NCBI GenBank assembly: GCA_050117725.1
Contig: JASFME010000061.1
Coordinates: forward strand, 1 to 10,822
Reading direction: 5' to 3'
Origin: JASFJH01 sp050117725
GTDB lineage: Bacteria > Pseudomonadota > Gammaproteobacteria > AKS1
Length of the DNA stretch: 10,822 nt
The translations under genes were made by a program, and so were the position numbers. The notes beneath the pieces are model-generated. The model was not told where the DNA came from and searched no databases. It was given only the letters and a program-made list of their open reading frames with translations. Shown one piece after another: positions 6,085 to 10,822 of this stretch; the stretch's first letter is position 1; the number at the start of each line of letters is the position of its first letter.

Positions 6085-6921
6085 TTAGCCGTTAACCGAC
6101 CACGGCAGGGAATCGTCATCCGTAGGTGATGCGCTGTCCATCGGTTCCAGTCCCTCTTCGAGATGCCTGAAATCCCACAGGTCATGGTCCATGAGCTGGC
6201 TCGGCTTGACGTTACCCATTGCGGCGAGGATGTTGCCGGGGATCTTCGGGTTGTCGGCGGCGAGATCACGCACGAGCTGTTTGACCTTTTGCCGGGTCAT
6301 GTTTTCCTGTGAGCCGCACAGGTTGCAGGGGATGATCGGAAATTGCTGTTGTTGTGCGTATTTCTCGATGTCCTGTTCGTGCGCATAGGCCATCGGCCGG
6401 ATCACGACATGTTTCTTGTTGTCGGTCAGCAATTTCGGTGGCATGGAACGCACAATGCCGCTGTACATGATCGACATGAGCAGGCTTTCGATCAGGTCAT
6501 CGCGGTGGTGACCGAGGGCAATCTTGTTGAAACCGTGTTTTTCCGCGTAGCCGTATATATTGCCGCGGCGCAGACGTGAGCACAGCGAGCAGTAGGTCTT
6601 GCCTTCGGGGATCTTGTCGATCACCACGGAATAGGTATCGCGTTTCAGGATTTCGTAGGGGTAACCCTTGTCATCGAGCCAGGCGCGCATATTCGAATCG
6701 TCCCAGCCCGGTTGCTGCTGGTCGAGGGTAAAGGCAAAAATCTCGAAGTCGCGGCCCGAGCGCAGGCGCAGCTTGTGCAGCAGGTGCAGCATCGTGTACG
6801 AGTCCTTGCCGCCGGACAGGCAGACCATAACGCGGTCGCCGTTCTCGATCATGTCGAAATCAGCAATCGCGCGCCCCATGTGGTGGAGGATGCGTTTTTC
6901 AATCTGTGTCGGTGCCGGCAT
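6085..6921 (-). CDS. ttcA: tRNA 2-thiocytidine biosynthesis protein
   Basis: A cytosolic ATP-dependent Fe-S enzyme that thiolates cytidine 32 of certain tRNAs. The 278 residues show the PP-loop SGGKDS (36-41) that binds ATP, then CSLCSRLRRG (Cys111/Cys114), GHHRDD (138-142 region) and PCNLCGSQ (Cys199/Cys202). These cysteines are the TtcA set that holds the [4Fe-4S] cluster and takes part in sulfur transfer. An acidic tail of about 25 residues follows the conserved core. The start is coupled to the upstream gene: the DUF1820 stop lies 5 bases before this ATG, and an AGGA ribosome site overlaps the end of that gene. TtcA and its relative TtuA/TilS are told apart by the cysteine pattern, so the assignment is firm. 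Confidence 0.97.
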   Translation of the reverse strand: MPAPTQIEKRILHHMGRAIADFDMIENGDRVMVCLSGGKDSYTMLHLLHKLRLRSGRDFEIFAFTLDQQQPGWDDSNMRAWLDDKGYPYEILKRDTYSVVIDKIPEGKTYCSLCSRLRRGNIYGYAEKHGFNKIALGHHRDDLIESLLMSIMYSGIVRSMPPKLLTDNKKHVVIRPMAYAHEQDIEKYAQQQQFPIIPCNLCGSQENMTRQKVKQLVRDLAADNPKIPGNILAAMGNVKPSQLMDHDLWDFRHLEEGLEPMDSASPTDDDSLPWSVNG

Positions 6922-6926
6922 GTTGG

Positions 6927-7274
6927 TCAGTCCTGGTTGCTCTGTGGCGCGGGCTTGTCCAGCGTACCGATATTGCCAAAGTTATAGATATCTTCGGCCT
7001 TGCCGTTCAGGGCCACGATCTTCGCAGTGCCACGTTTTTCCACTTCGTCGATGCGCACGATGGCGTGCAACGGGATGTAGGTACGCTTCACGCCGCTAAA
7101 CTCGCTTTTCAGTTTTTCCTCGGCCGGGTCGATGACCACGGTGGTGTGTTCGCCGAACACGAGTTCCTCGATCTCGATAAAGCCGTACAGGCCACTTTCG
7201 TGTACCTGGCGTGCGTAGACCTCGTACACCTTGTCACGATTCACAAAAACGATCTTGTACAGTGGTTCTGCCAT
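6927..7274 (-). CDS. DUF1820 family protein, upstream partner of ttcA
   Basis: A 115-residue soluble protein starting MAEPLYKIVFVNRDKVYEVY, with VHESGLYGFIEIEELVFGE and, later, VKRTYIPLHAIVRIDEVEKRG. These are the conserved features of DUF1820, a small gammaproteobacterial family of unknown function. Many beta-prone stretches alternate with charged residues, suggesting a compact beta-rich domain. The C-terminal tail (100-115) is variable. The open frame extends upstream to 7724, but that part is low-complexity and lies opposite another gene. The ATG at 7274, or the one at 7280, fits the family start; only a weak GGA-like ribosome site is seen. It forms a tight operon with ttcA, hinting at a role in tRNA or RNA metabolism (inference from context only). 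Confidence 0.85.
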   Translation of the reverse strand: MAEPLYKIVFVNRDKVYEVYARQVHESGLYGFIEIEELVFGEHTTVVIDPAEEKLKSEFSGVKRTYIPLHAIVRIDEVEKRGTAKIVALNGKAEDIYNFGNIGTLDKPAPQSNQD

Positions 7275-7307
7275 GGTCATCCGGATATACAGTAAAAATG
7301 GGCGGAC

Positions 7308-7337
7308 AGGATAGCACAGCCGGCCGGTTAGTGTCGC
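7308..7337 (-). promoter_or_regulatory. Promoter of the DUF1820-ttcA operon
   Basis: On the minus strand, GCGACA (complement of 7332-7337), an 18-base spacer and TATCCT (complement of 7308-7313) form a sigma-70-like promoter. TG sits one base before the -10 (complement of 7314-7316 gives TGC), making it an extended -10. The predicted start is near 7301, with a leader of about 27 bases. Confidence 0.5.
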
Positions 7338-7424
7338 GGCTGTGGCTGCCCCCGCAGGCCTTGAAATGCCCGGCCTATCAGGGGCTTGCGTGCCGAAGCG
7401 CGGCGTGCACCACCCCGCTCGCGC

Positions 7425-7433
7425 TGCTAGACT
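7425..7433 (+). promoter_or_regulatory. Extended -10 element, possibly giving a leaderless mRNA
   Basis: TGCTAGACT fits an extended -10 and lies only six bases before the ATG at 7440. The predicted transcription start therefore falls on, or within a base or two of, the start codon. No Shine-Dalgarno precedes this ATG, which fits leaderless translation. No clear -35 is seen. Confidence 0.45.
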
Positions 7434-7439
7434 GGCGCC

Positions 7440-7727
7440 ATGTACCTGCTCATTCTGTTGCTGTTGTTTGCCCTCACCGTGGCCGTGCTGTATGTGCCCT
7501 ATGTGCACTGGCACCGCTGGCAGGGTGGCTGGCGCCTGCTTGGCCTGTTGCCGCCGTTGCCCCTGCTCATCTATGTCGGCATGGCCGTGGCGGGCATGTT
7601 TGCCGAGCCGCCGCAGCACCGGCTCGACCCGGGTGTGGCCGTGCTTGTCGTGCTCGCCAGCGCGGCGCTCGACGGCCTGCTCAGGCTGGCGCATCGATAC
7701 TTTGGCAAACAGGGCAAGACGCAATAA
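7440..7727 (+). CDS. Small hypothetical inner-membrane protein
   Basis: A 95-residue, strongly hydrophobic protein with three likely membrane helices (about 2-22, 33-55 and 64-86). A tryptophan- and His-rich short loop (HWHRWQGGWR, 23-32) separates the first two, and the tail is positive (RLAHRYFGKQGK). The layout and the gene-ending terminator support a real gene, even though no Shine-Dalgarno precedes the ATG. I do not recognise the family. The second helix motif LLPPLPLLIY is proline-rich. It is divergent from the DUF1820-ttcA operon (165 bases between the two starts). It has no sign of catalytic residues; function unknown. Confidence 0.65.
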   Translation: MYLLILLLLFALTVAVLYVPYVHWHRWQGGWRLLGLLPPLPLLIYVGMAVAGMFAEPPQHRLDPGVAVLVVLASAALDGLLRLAHRYFGKQGKTQ

Positions 7728-7754
7728 AAAAGGCAGCCTGCGGCTGCCTTTTTT
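7726..7754. terminator. Strong bidirectional intrinsic terminator
   Basis: Six A's, GGCAGCC (7732-7738), loop TGC, GGCTGCC (7742-7748), then six T's (7749-7754). The stem is perfect and the sequence reads the same way on both strands, so it ends both the small membrane gene and the convergent 65-residue gene. The stop codon of the membrane gene overlaps the A tract. Confidence 0.93.
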
Positions 7755-7774
7755 ATGAACAGTGAGCAGGTTAC

Positions 7775-7972
7775 TTATTTCTTGAAGTTGCCCATGTTGT
7801 CAGTTTTCTTTTCCTGACCGTCATCAAAACCCGCCTGGTAGGCTTCGGTGATGCGCTGTTCTTCACGAATCGGGTTATGGAGGTAGCCGCTCATCCAGCC
7901 ATCCATATATTCCGGATCAATACCTTCGTTTTCCATCTTCGTGACGGTGTCGTAATAGGTCTGGTCCACCAT
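7775..7972 (-). CDS. Small acidic protein of unknown function
   Basis: A 65-residue, cytosolic-looking protein without cysteines. The core EYMDGWMSGYLHNPIREEQR (21-40), then ITEAYQAGFDDGQ (41-53), suggests two helices with a tyrosine/tryptophan-rich turn. The second half (AYQAGFDDGQ) is reminiscent of the AxxAGxxDG pattern in ribosome modulation factor-like proteins. The resemblance is too short to assign. The start is well supported: AGGAG (complement of 7980-7984), 7 bases before the ATG. A plausible promoter lies upstream, and it shares a terminator with the convergent gene. The tail KKTDNMGNFKK is polar and probably disordered. Confidence 0.75.
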   Translation of the reverse strand: MVDQTYYDTVTKMENEGIDPEYMDGWMSGYLHNPIREEQRITEAYQAGFDDGQEKKTDNMGNFKK

Positions 7973-8173
7973 AAATTTTCTCCTGCCGAAACTGTCGGTT
8001 AATCAAATTCAAAATTCGAGGCGCGTAATTGTATGGGCTGCGGGCATTTCATGCAATATTAGAATATTACATACTTGTGTAATTGCTGGGGGAATCCCTG
8101 CCGGGTCGCCTGTACTGCGCCGCGGCGCGAGCCAGAAAAATTTTGTAACTGATTGATTCAAAAGCAATACAGC
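7973..8173. other. Spacer before the DUF971 relic
   Basis: About 200 bases between the 65-residue gene and the relic hold that gene's ribosome site and promoter, an AT-rich patch (8050-8085) and a GC-rich self-complementary stretch (CGCCGCGGCG near 8119). The minus frames that cross it (8009-8248 and 8158-8361) have no ribosome site or recognisable domain. Confidence 0.5.
8028..8056 (-). promoter_or_regulatory. Candidate promoter of the 65-residue gene
   Basis: On the minus strand, TTGCAT (complement of 8051-8056), a 17-base spacer and TACAAT (complement of 8028-8033, 5/6 match) form a sigma-70-type promoter. The start would be near 8021, giving a leader of about 48 bases. The -35 is weak. 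Adjacent AT-rich DNA (8054-8075) contains AATATT twice, two bases apart. Confidence 0.45.
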
Positions 8174-8370
8174 ATGAGCGACAGCCAGCACGGACCTGTC
8201 CCGACCGGGATCCAGCCGCACCAGGGCCGCAGGGAACTCGTGCTGCATTTCGACGACGGCAGCGAATTTCGCCGGCCGTGGTGAGTATTTACGCGTATTT
8301 TCTCCCTTGGCCGAGGCGGAAGTCGCGCGAGCGTGGTAATCTTGTCGTGGGCAAGGGACAACAGTCCTAG
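8174..8370 (+). pseudogene. DUF971 pseudogene: two frameshifts, C-terminus missing
   Basis: From the ATG at 8174, 36 codons read MSDSQHGPVPTGIQPHQ..., then LVLHFDDGSEFRRPW and a stop at 8282. This is the N-terminal half of a DUF971 domain (gamma-butyrobetaine hydroxylase-like N-terminal domain). In the +1 frame from 8283 the expected continuation appears: EYLRVFSPLAEAEVARAW, then a stop at 8337. A second shift at about 8335 gives GNLVVGKGQQS, resembling the next conserved stretch, before a stop at 8368. The remaining third of the family, with its DGHD and W-rich end, is absent because the TraB-type gene's 3' end begins at 8367. Intact DUF971 genes are about 90-125 codons and usually neighbour hslVU/ubiE, which are not here. 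There is no good ribosome site. Sequencing error could explain the shifts but not the truncation. Confidence 0.75.
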
Positions 8371-9275
8371 TAGAGCGCCGTCACGGTATAACCCTGCCCG
8401 CGCAGCAGGTTGATCAGGCCCTCCTCGCCGGGCAGGTGCAGGGCGCCGACCGCGATAAAGGCATTACCTTCCCGTAGCCTTGGTTGTATGCGTTCGAGCA
8501 TGTTGCGGTTGCGCTTGTCCACGAGGTCATGCATGAGCCTTGCGCTGGTCGGGTCATCCGCCGGCATCTGTTCATCGCTGATGGCCTGCAAGGCCTTCAG
8601 ATCCCGTGTCAGCCAGGCCTGTGTCAGGCGGCGAAAAAAACCGGGCAATGTGTCGAGCTCATCGAGCGTGTTTTCCAGCAGGCGGGTCTGTTCTCGCATG
8701 CTCATAGCGTCAAATATGCCTACCTGTTCGGTGTAGGTTTCCAGGGCATGGGTGTGCATGCCACGCTTTATCGCGCGTTCGTACAGGCGGAAGTCGAGGA
8801 ACTGGCCGGTGTTGTTTTCCGGCACACTCAGGGTGACCATCACCGCCCACGGTTTCATTCGCATGACCATGTCTCTGGGCATGCCGCGTGCTGCCAGGGC
8901 CTGTACCGAGCGGCGGGCAATGTCATTGCCCGCGACACTGGCCAGGGTGCGACCATCCTGAAACAGCATCATACCGATCGATTGCTGCGCGAGGTCAGGA
9001 TTGGGCAACAGCTCCAGGGTCAGGCTGTCACAGCGGTTAAACGCACTGCTGACGGGGGTGGGCAGGTTGATGACGGCCGGGTCATCGACGTGGATGGTGC
9101 CGAACAGGTAACTGGTCTTGCCCTGTGCCGAACTGATTTGCCAGAGCAGGCCGCGGTCCATGCTTTCCTGCGCGGCAGGCAGGAAGGTGATTTGTGGTTC
9201 GGCCTGCGCGGCCAGGCCAAACAGCCACAACCACAATAGCAGGGTAAAGCCGATGCCTTGGCGTGCTTGCTGCAT
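8367..9275 (-). CDS. Exported TraB/GumN-family (Tiki-fold) protein
   Basis: A 302-residue protein. It has a signal peptide (1-25; FTLLLWLWLFG core; AQA/EP cleavage), then the family's first conserved motif SYLFGTIHVDD (GTIH at 59-62) and, near the C-terminus, VGALHLPGEEGL (GALH at 277-280). These two His-containing motifs define the TraB/PrgY/GumN family, related in fold to the metalloproteases Tiki/EreA. A Glu-rich middle (SLTLELLPNPD) and the LLRGQGY tail also fit. Family length is about 280-320, so it is full length. Function in bacteria is mostly unknown, with a periplasmic hydrolase as the best guess. The start is firm: AAGGAG (complement of 9284-9289), 8 bases before the ATG. Its 3' end abuts a DUF971 relic. 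Confidence 0.9.
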   Translation of the reverse strand: MQQARQGIGFTLLLWLWLFGLAAQAEPQITFLPAAQESMDRGLLWQISSAQGKTSYLFGTIHVDDPAVINLPTPVSSAFNRCDSLTLELLPNPDLAQQSIGMMLFQDGRTLASVAGNDIARRSVQALAARGMPRDMVMRMKPWAVMVTLSVPENNTGQFLDFRLYERAIKRGMHTHALETYTEQVGIFDAMSMREQTRLLENTLDELDTLPGFFRRLTQAWLTRDLKALQAISDEQMPADDPTSARLMHDLVDKRNRNMLERIQPRLREGNAFIAVGALHLPGEEGLINLLRGQGYTVTALY

Positions 9276-9294
9276 CTATTCAACTCCTTATAAT
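9267..9294 (+). promoter_or_regulatory. Promoter of the zinc-ribbon operon
   Basis: TTGCTG (9267-9272), a 16-base spacer and a perfect TATAAT (9289-9294). The predicted start is near 9301, 36 bases before the ATG. The -35 is only fair. It lies over the start codon and ribosome site of the opposite gene, facing its promoter. Confidence 0.5.
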
Positions 9295-9303
9295 GGAGCG
9301 CCC

Positions 9304-9333
9304 ATTAAACGCCGTCAGGCAGGCCGGAATCAA
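9304..9333 (-). promoter_or_regulatory. Promoter of the TraB/GumN-family gene
   Basis: On the minus strand, TTGATT (complement of 9328-9333), an 18-base spacer and TTTAAT (complement of 9304-9309, 5/6 match). The predicted start is near 9297, with a leader of about 22 bases. The -35 overlaps the ribosome site region of the zinc-ribbon gene. Confidence 0.5.
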
Positions 9334-9336
9334 GCC

Positions 9337-9888
9337 ATGCAGGATAACTGTCTCGTTATTACCCCGTGTGATCCACAGGCAAGCCTGCCGGCAGTTGATG
9401 ACATGCTGGCGTTGCTGCGTGACATCGGGCTGGCTGCTGACGGCTTCGACTGGCACGGCGCGCAGCATTATTTGCCGGGTGAGCGTTTTCTCGATTTGAT
9501 TACATTTCTTGGCTGCAGTCCGTCTATCAATATCGAGCCGAGCGGTGACGGCAGCGAGTTTTGTCATATCGCTATTGCGCGGTATGACACACCACAGGTA
9601 TTTGCCGCTGACAACGCACGCACCCCGTGTTGCCTGCACTGCAAGCAGGAACTGCCGAACTGGCGTGACTGGCAGTACTCACCCCTGGTCGAATACGCCT
9701 GCCCGCATTGCGGCGAGCCGCTGCGACTCGATAGACTGAACTGGCGCCGTACGGTTGCCATTGCCCGCGGTGCGCTCTATATCTATGGTGTGCATGACAG
9801 CGAGGCGGTGCCGAGTGAACTGTTGCTGCTCGCCCTGGAAAAACATACAGGTAAACGCTGGGCCTATTGTTACCAGCAACACAAGTAA
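9337..9888 (+). CDS. Hypothetical protein with a zinc-ribbon-like cysteine cluster
   Basis: A 183-residue soluble protein with no signal peptide. The N-terminal half (1-90) looks alpha/beta (MLALLRDIGL, GERFLDLITFLGCSPSINIEP). The middle carries CLHC (Cys99/Cys102) and ACPHC (Cys122/Cys125), two CxxC pairs 19 residues apart, as in zinc ribbons. It ends in a helical stretch (SELLLLALEKHTGKRWAYCYQ). I do not recognise the family. The ATG at 9337 has only a fair GGAA ribosome site (9326-9329). The open frame runs upstream to 9118, but that part is opposite the TraB gene and is not coding-like. It is first of three plus-strand genes with short gaps, so it is likely an operon. A metal- or nucleic-acid-binding role is inference. 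Confidence 0.75.
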   Translation: MQDNCLVITPCDPQASLPAVDDMLALLRDIGLAADGFDWHGAQHYLPGERFLDLITFLGCSPSINIEPSGDGSEFCHIAIARYDTPQVFAADNARTPCCLHCKQELPNWRDWQYSPLVEYACPHCGEPLRLDRLNWRRTVAIARGALYIYGVHDSEAVPSELLLLALEKHTGKRWAYCYQQHK

Positions 9889-9897
9889 ACATACAGG
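9841..9897 (+). repeat. 11-base direct repeat AAACATACAGG
   Basis: The sequence AAACATACAGG occurs at 9841-9851, inside the 3' end of the zinc-ribbon gene, and again at 9887-9897, across its stop codon and the ribosome site of the next gene. It may be a small duplication that supplied the AGGA of the second gene. Functional meaning unclear. Confidence 0.5.
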
Positions 9898-9906
9898 ATA
9901 GTCAGA

Positions 9907-10233
9907 ATGATCAAACAATTCCTTGTCACTCTCGGTGAATTACGCAGTCTGCTGGTGGGCGGCTCTGCGGTATGTATTTTTGCATCGGCTTTCACAACGA
10001 ATGATGAGGTGCGTATGCAGGGCTGGGGTATGTTCCCTGATGTGCTGGCACCGGTGCTCTCCATCATCCTTGTCTTCGTCATCATGCTGGATGTTCTCAT
10101 GAGCAGGATATACATGTCGGAGCAGGCCGATGACATAAAGCAACGTTACCGCATTATTATTCGTACTGAATTGCTCAGTGTCCTGCTGATGTTTGTTGTC
10201 TGGGCACCTTATCTCGTCCGCATCCTCGGATAA
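9907..10233 (+). CDS. Small three-helix membrane protein, unknown
   Basis: A 108-residue protein with three hydrophobic helices at about 14-30, 46-67 and 87-106. Between helices 2 and 3 lies a charged loop (MSEQADDIKQRYRIIIRTE), probably cytosolic by the positive-inside rule, so the N-terminus would be periplasmic or a re-entrant arrangement applies. The second helix contains a buried aspartate (VIMLDVLM). No family recognised. The ribosome site AGGA (9895-9898) stands 8 bases before the ATG. It begins 18 bases after the zinc-ribbon gene and ends 5 bases before the next, so co-expression with both is likely. Confidence 0.75.
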   Translation: MIKQFLVTLGELRSLLVGGSAVCIFASAFTTNDEVRMQGWGMFPDVLAPVLSIILVFVIMLDVLMSRIYMSEQADDIKQRYRIIIRTELLSVLLMFVVWAPYLVRILG

Positions 10234-10238
10234 GACCC

Positions 10239-10655
10239 ATGGCTGGACCGCATTGCGCCTTTCGCAAACCGGTCATGGGCAGCGGTTTCACCTGTCCGCA
10301 TGCGAGCCTGTGCCACACCCCGATGGGCTGTAGCGTGCTATGTAGTGATCTCGACGCCTACAATCGCTGCAATACACTTCTGGAATTGCTCATCGAGGCC
10401 GGCCGCTTTGTTCTGAGCTATACGCCGGATACCGACAGTTTCACGCATGGCAAGCTCATGAAGGTGCAGCACGGTGGCCTGGTCGGGCTGAACAAGGCAT
10501 TGCGTCCGGTGACGGAGCCATCACCGGTTGAGGATATCGCTGAACTCGTCACGCTGGCCGAAAGCCTGACAGTCCGGGGCGAAGAACTGCCCTTGCAGGA
10601 GGTCATCACCGAGATGCGTAACTGGCAAACCCGGCGGCGCAGGCGCACAAGATAA
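10239..10655 (+). CDS. Cysteine-rich hypothetical protein
   Basis: A 138-residue protein with six cysteines in the first 44 residues (6, 19, 25, 31, 35, 44) and His21 and His26 among them, suggesting a metal or Fe-S site. No signal peptide is seen. The core CNTLLELLIEAGRFVLSY (44-61) is helical. KVQHGGLVGLNKALRP (75-90) is a striking conserved-looking block. The end is highly basic (TRRRRRTR, 131-138), perhaps for nucleic acid or membrane contact. The start at 10239 lies 5 bases after the previous stop, with a weak GGATAAG site overlapping that stop. An alternative ATG at 10275 would lose Cys6. No family recognised. It is last of a three-gene operon. The combination with a zinc-ribbon protein and a small membrane protein suggests a shared metal- or redox-related job, by inference only. 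Confidence 0.7.
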   Translation: MAGPHCAFRKPVMGSGFTCPHASLCHTPMGCSVLCSDLDAYNRCNTLLELLIEAGRFVLSYTPDTDSFTHGKLMKVQHGGLVGLNKALRPVTEPSPVEDIAELVTLAESLTVRGEELPLQEVITEMRNWQTRRRRRTR

Positions 10656-10661
10656 ACCCAT

Positions 10662-10675
10662 ACACAAGATTGTGT
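10662..10675. promoter_or_regulatory. Operator-like dyad ACACAA/TTGTGT
   Basis: ACACAA (10662-10667) and TTGTGT (10670-10675) form a perfect 6-bp inverted repeat with a 2-base centre. It runs into the predicted -35 of the next gene (10675-10680), where a repressor or activator could act. No T tract follows, so it is not a terminator. Confidence 0.4.
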
Positions 10676-10702
10676 TGCAGGCATCGGGTAAAGAGCTAGA
10701 AT
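10675..10702 (+). promoter_or_regulatory. Candidate promoter of the terminal exported-protein gene
   Basis: TAGAAT (10697-10702) is a 5/6 match to the -10 consensus, with TTGCAG (10675-10680) as a weak -35 and a 16-base spacer. The start would be near 10709, giving a leader of about 37 bases. The 90-base spacer with its own promoter suggests the last gene is transcribed separately. Confidence 0.45.
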
Positions 10703-10745
10703 TAATGTTGTCATCATGTTGTTCGCCGGCCACAAGGAACATGTT

Positions 10746-10822
10746 ATGAACAAATACCTGTTGTATGTGCTTACGCTAGCGAGCGTGCTGTTTTACTTGC
10801 CAGTGGTGCAGGCTGCGCCGGA
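10746..10822 (+). CDS. Start of an exported protein (cut by window end)
   Basis: Twenty-five codons are present. They begin MNKYLLYVLTLAS, then VLFYLPVVQAAP, a classical signal peptide: a lysine near the start, a hydrophobic core, and a VQA cleavage site at about residue 23. There is no lipobox cysteine in view. The ribosome site AAGGAA (10734-10739) precedes the ATG by 6 bases. The mature protein lies outside the window, so its identity cannot be told. Confidence 0.8.
   Translation, partial: MNKYLLYVLTLASVLFYLPVVQAAP

Noticed and set aside
7275..7724. A long N-terminal extension of the DUF1820 gene
   Set aside because: The family starts at the MAEPLYKIVF motif; the extension covers the operon promoter and lies opposite another gene.
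8484..9239. A 251-codon frame antisense to the TraB/GumN-family gene
   Set aside because: The opposite strand has a signal peptide, both family motifs and a strong ribosome site, so this frame is a shadow.
9118..9336. Upstream extension of the zinc-ribbon gene
   Set aside because: This in-frame part lies over the signal peptide of the opposite gene and across both promoters; the ATG at 9337 has a fitting ribosome site.
1..10822. CRISPR array, tRNA, rRNA, transposase or phage genes
   Set aside because: I read both strands for regularly spaced repeats, clover-leaf patterns and recombinase motifs and saw none; the heptads at 5320 are too short for CRISPR repeats.

Overview
The window reads as chromosomal DNA from a moderately GC-rich gammaproteobacterium. 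TtcA, DUF1820, a short-type IlvD, and an FNR-like site fit a facultatively anaerobic, respiratory organism. The SoxW-like double thioredoxin and a C-terminal CxxCH (cytochrome c'-type) protein would suit a sulfur-oxidising or denitrifying lineage. That lineage guess is inference from gene content; there is no rRNA or other taxonomic marker here. I see no tRNA, rRNA, CRISPR array, transposase or phage gene.

Left part (1-3900): a DUF2892 membrane protein (minus) is divergent from ilvD (plus), which encodes dihydroxy-acid dehydratase of branched-chain amino acid synthesis. A strong bidirectional terminator separates ilvD from a convergent small protein that looks like a heavy-metal-associated (HMA) fold without the CxxC. 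That small gene has a textbook class II FNR-type promoter. It is divergent from a NapA/Kef-type cation:proton antiporter that carries the Asp-Asp pair but no regulatory RCK domain.

Middle (3900-7730): a 366-base intergenic stretch holds a dense cluster of CCGGAC/GTCCGG hexamers, including a 21-base dyad, just upstream of a periplasmic protein with two thioredoxin domains. A short heptad-repeat spacer follows, then a small exported cytochrome c'-like protein. Converging on these is a minus-strand DUF1820-ttcA operon (tRNA 2-thiocytidine synthesis). A plus-strand small membrane protein, possibly translated from a leaderless mRNA, ends in a strong bidirectional terminator.

Right part (7730-10822): a 65-residue acidic protein of unknown function (minus) is followed by a broken, double-frameshifted and C-terminally truncated DUF971 pseudogene (plus). 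Next comes a TraB/GumN-family exported protein (minus). Its promoter appears to face, and partly interlock with, that of a compact three-gene plus-strand operon of unknown function: a zinc-ribbon-like protein, a three-helix membrane protein and a cysteine-rich protein. The window ends in the signal peptide of another exported protein.

No complete new defence or mobile system is evident. The most noteworthy points are the hexamer cluster upstream of the double thioredoxin, the FNR-controlled HMA-like protein without cysteines, the unknown three-gene metal-binding operon, and the DUF971 relic.
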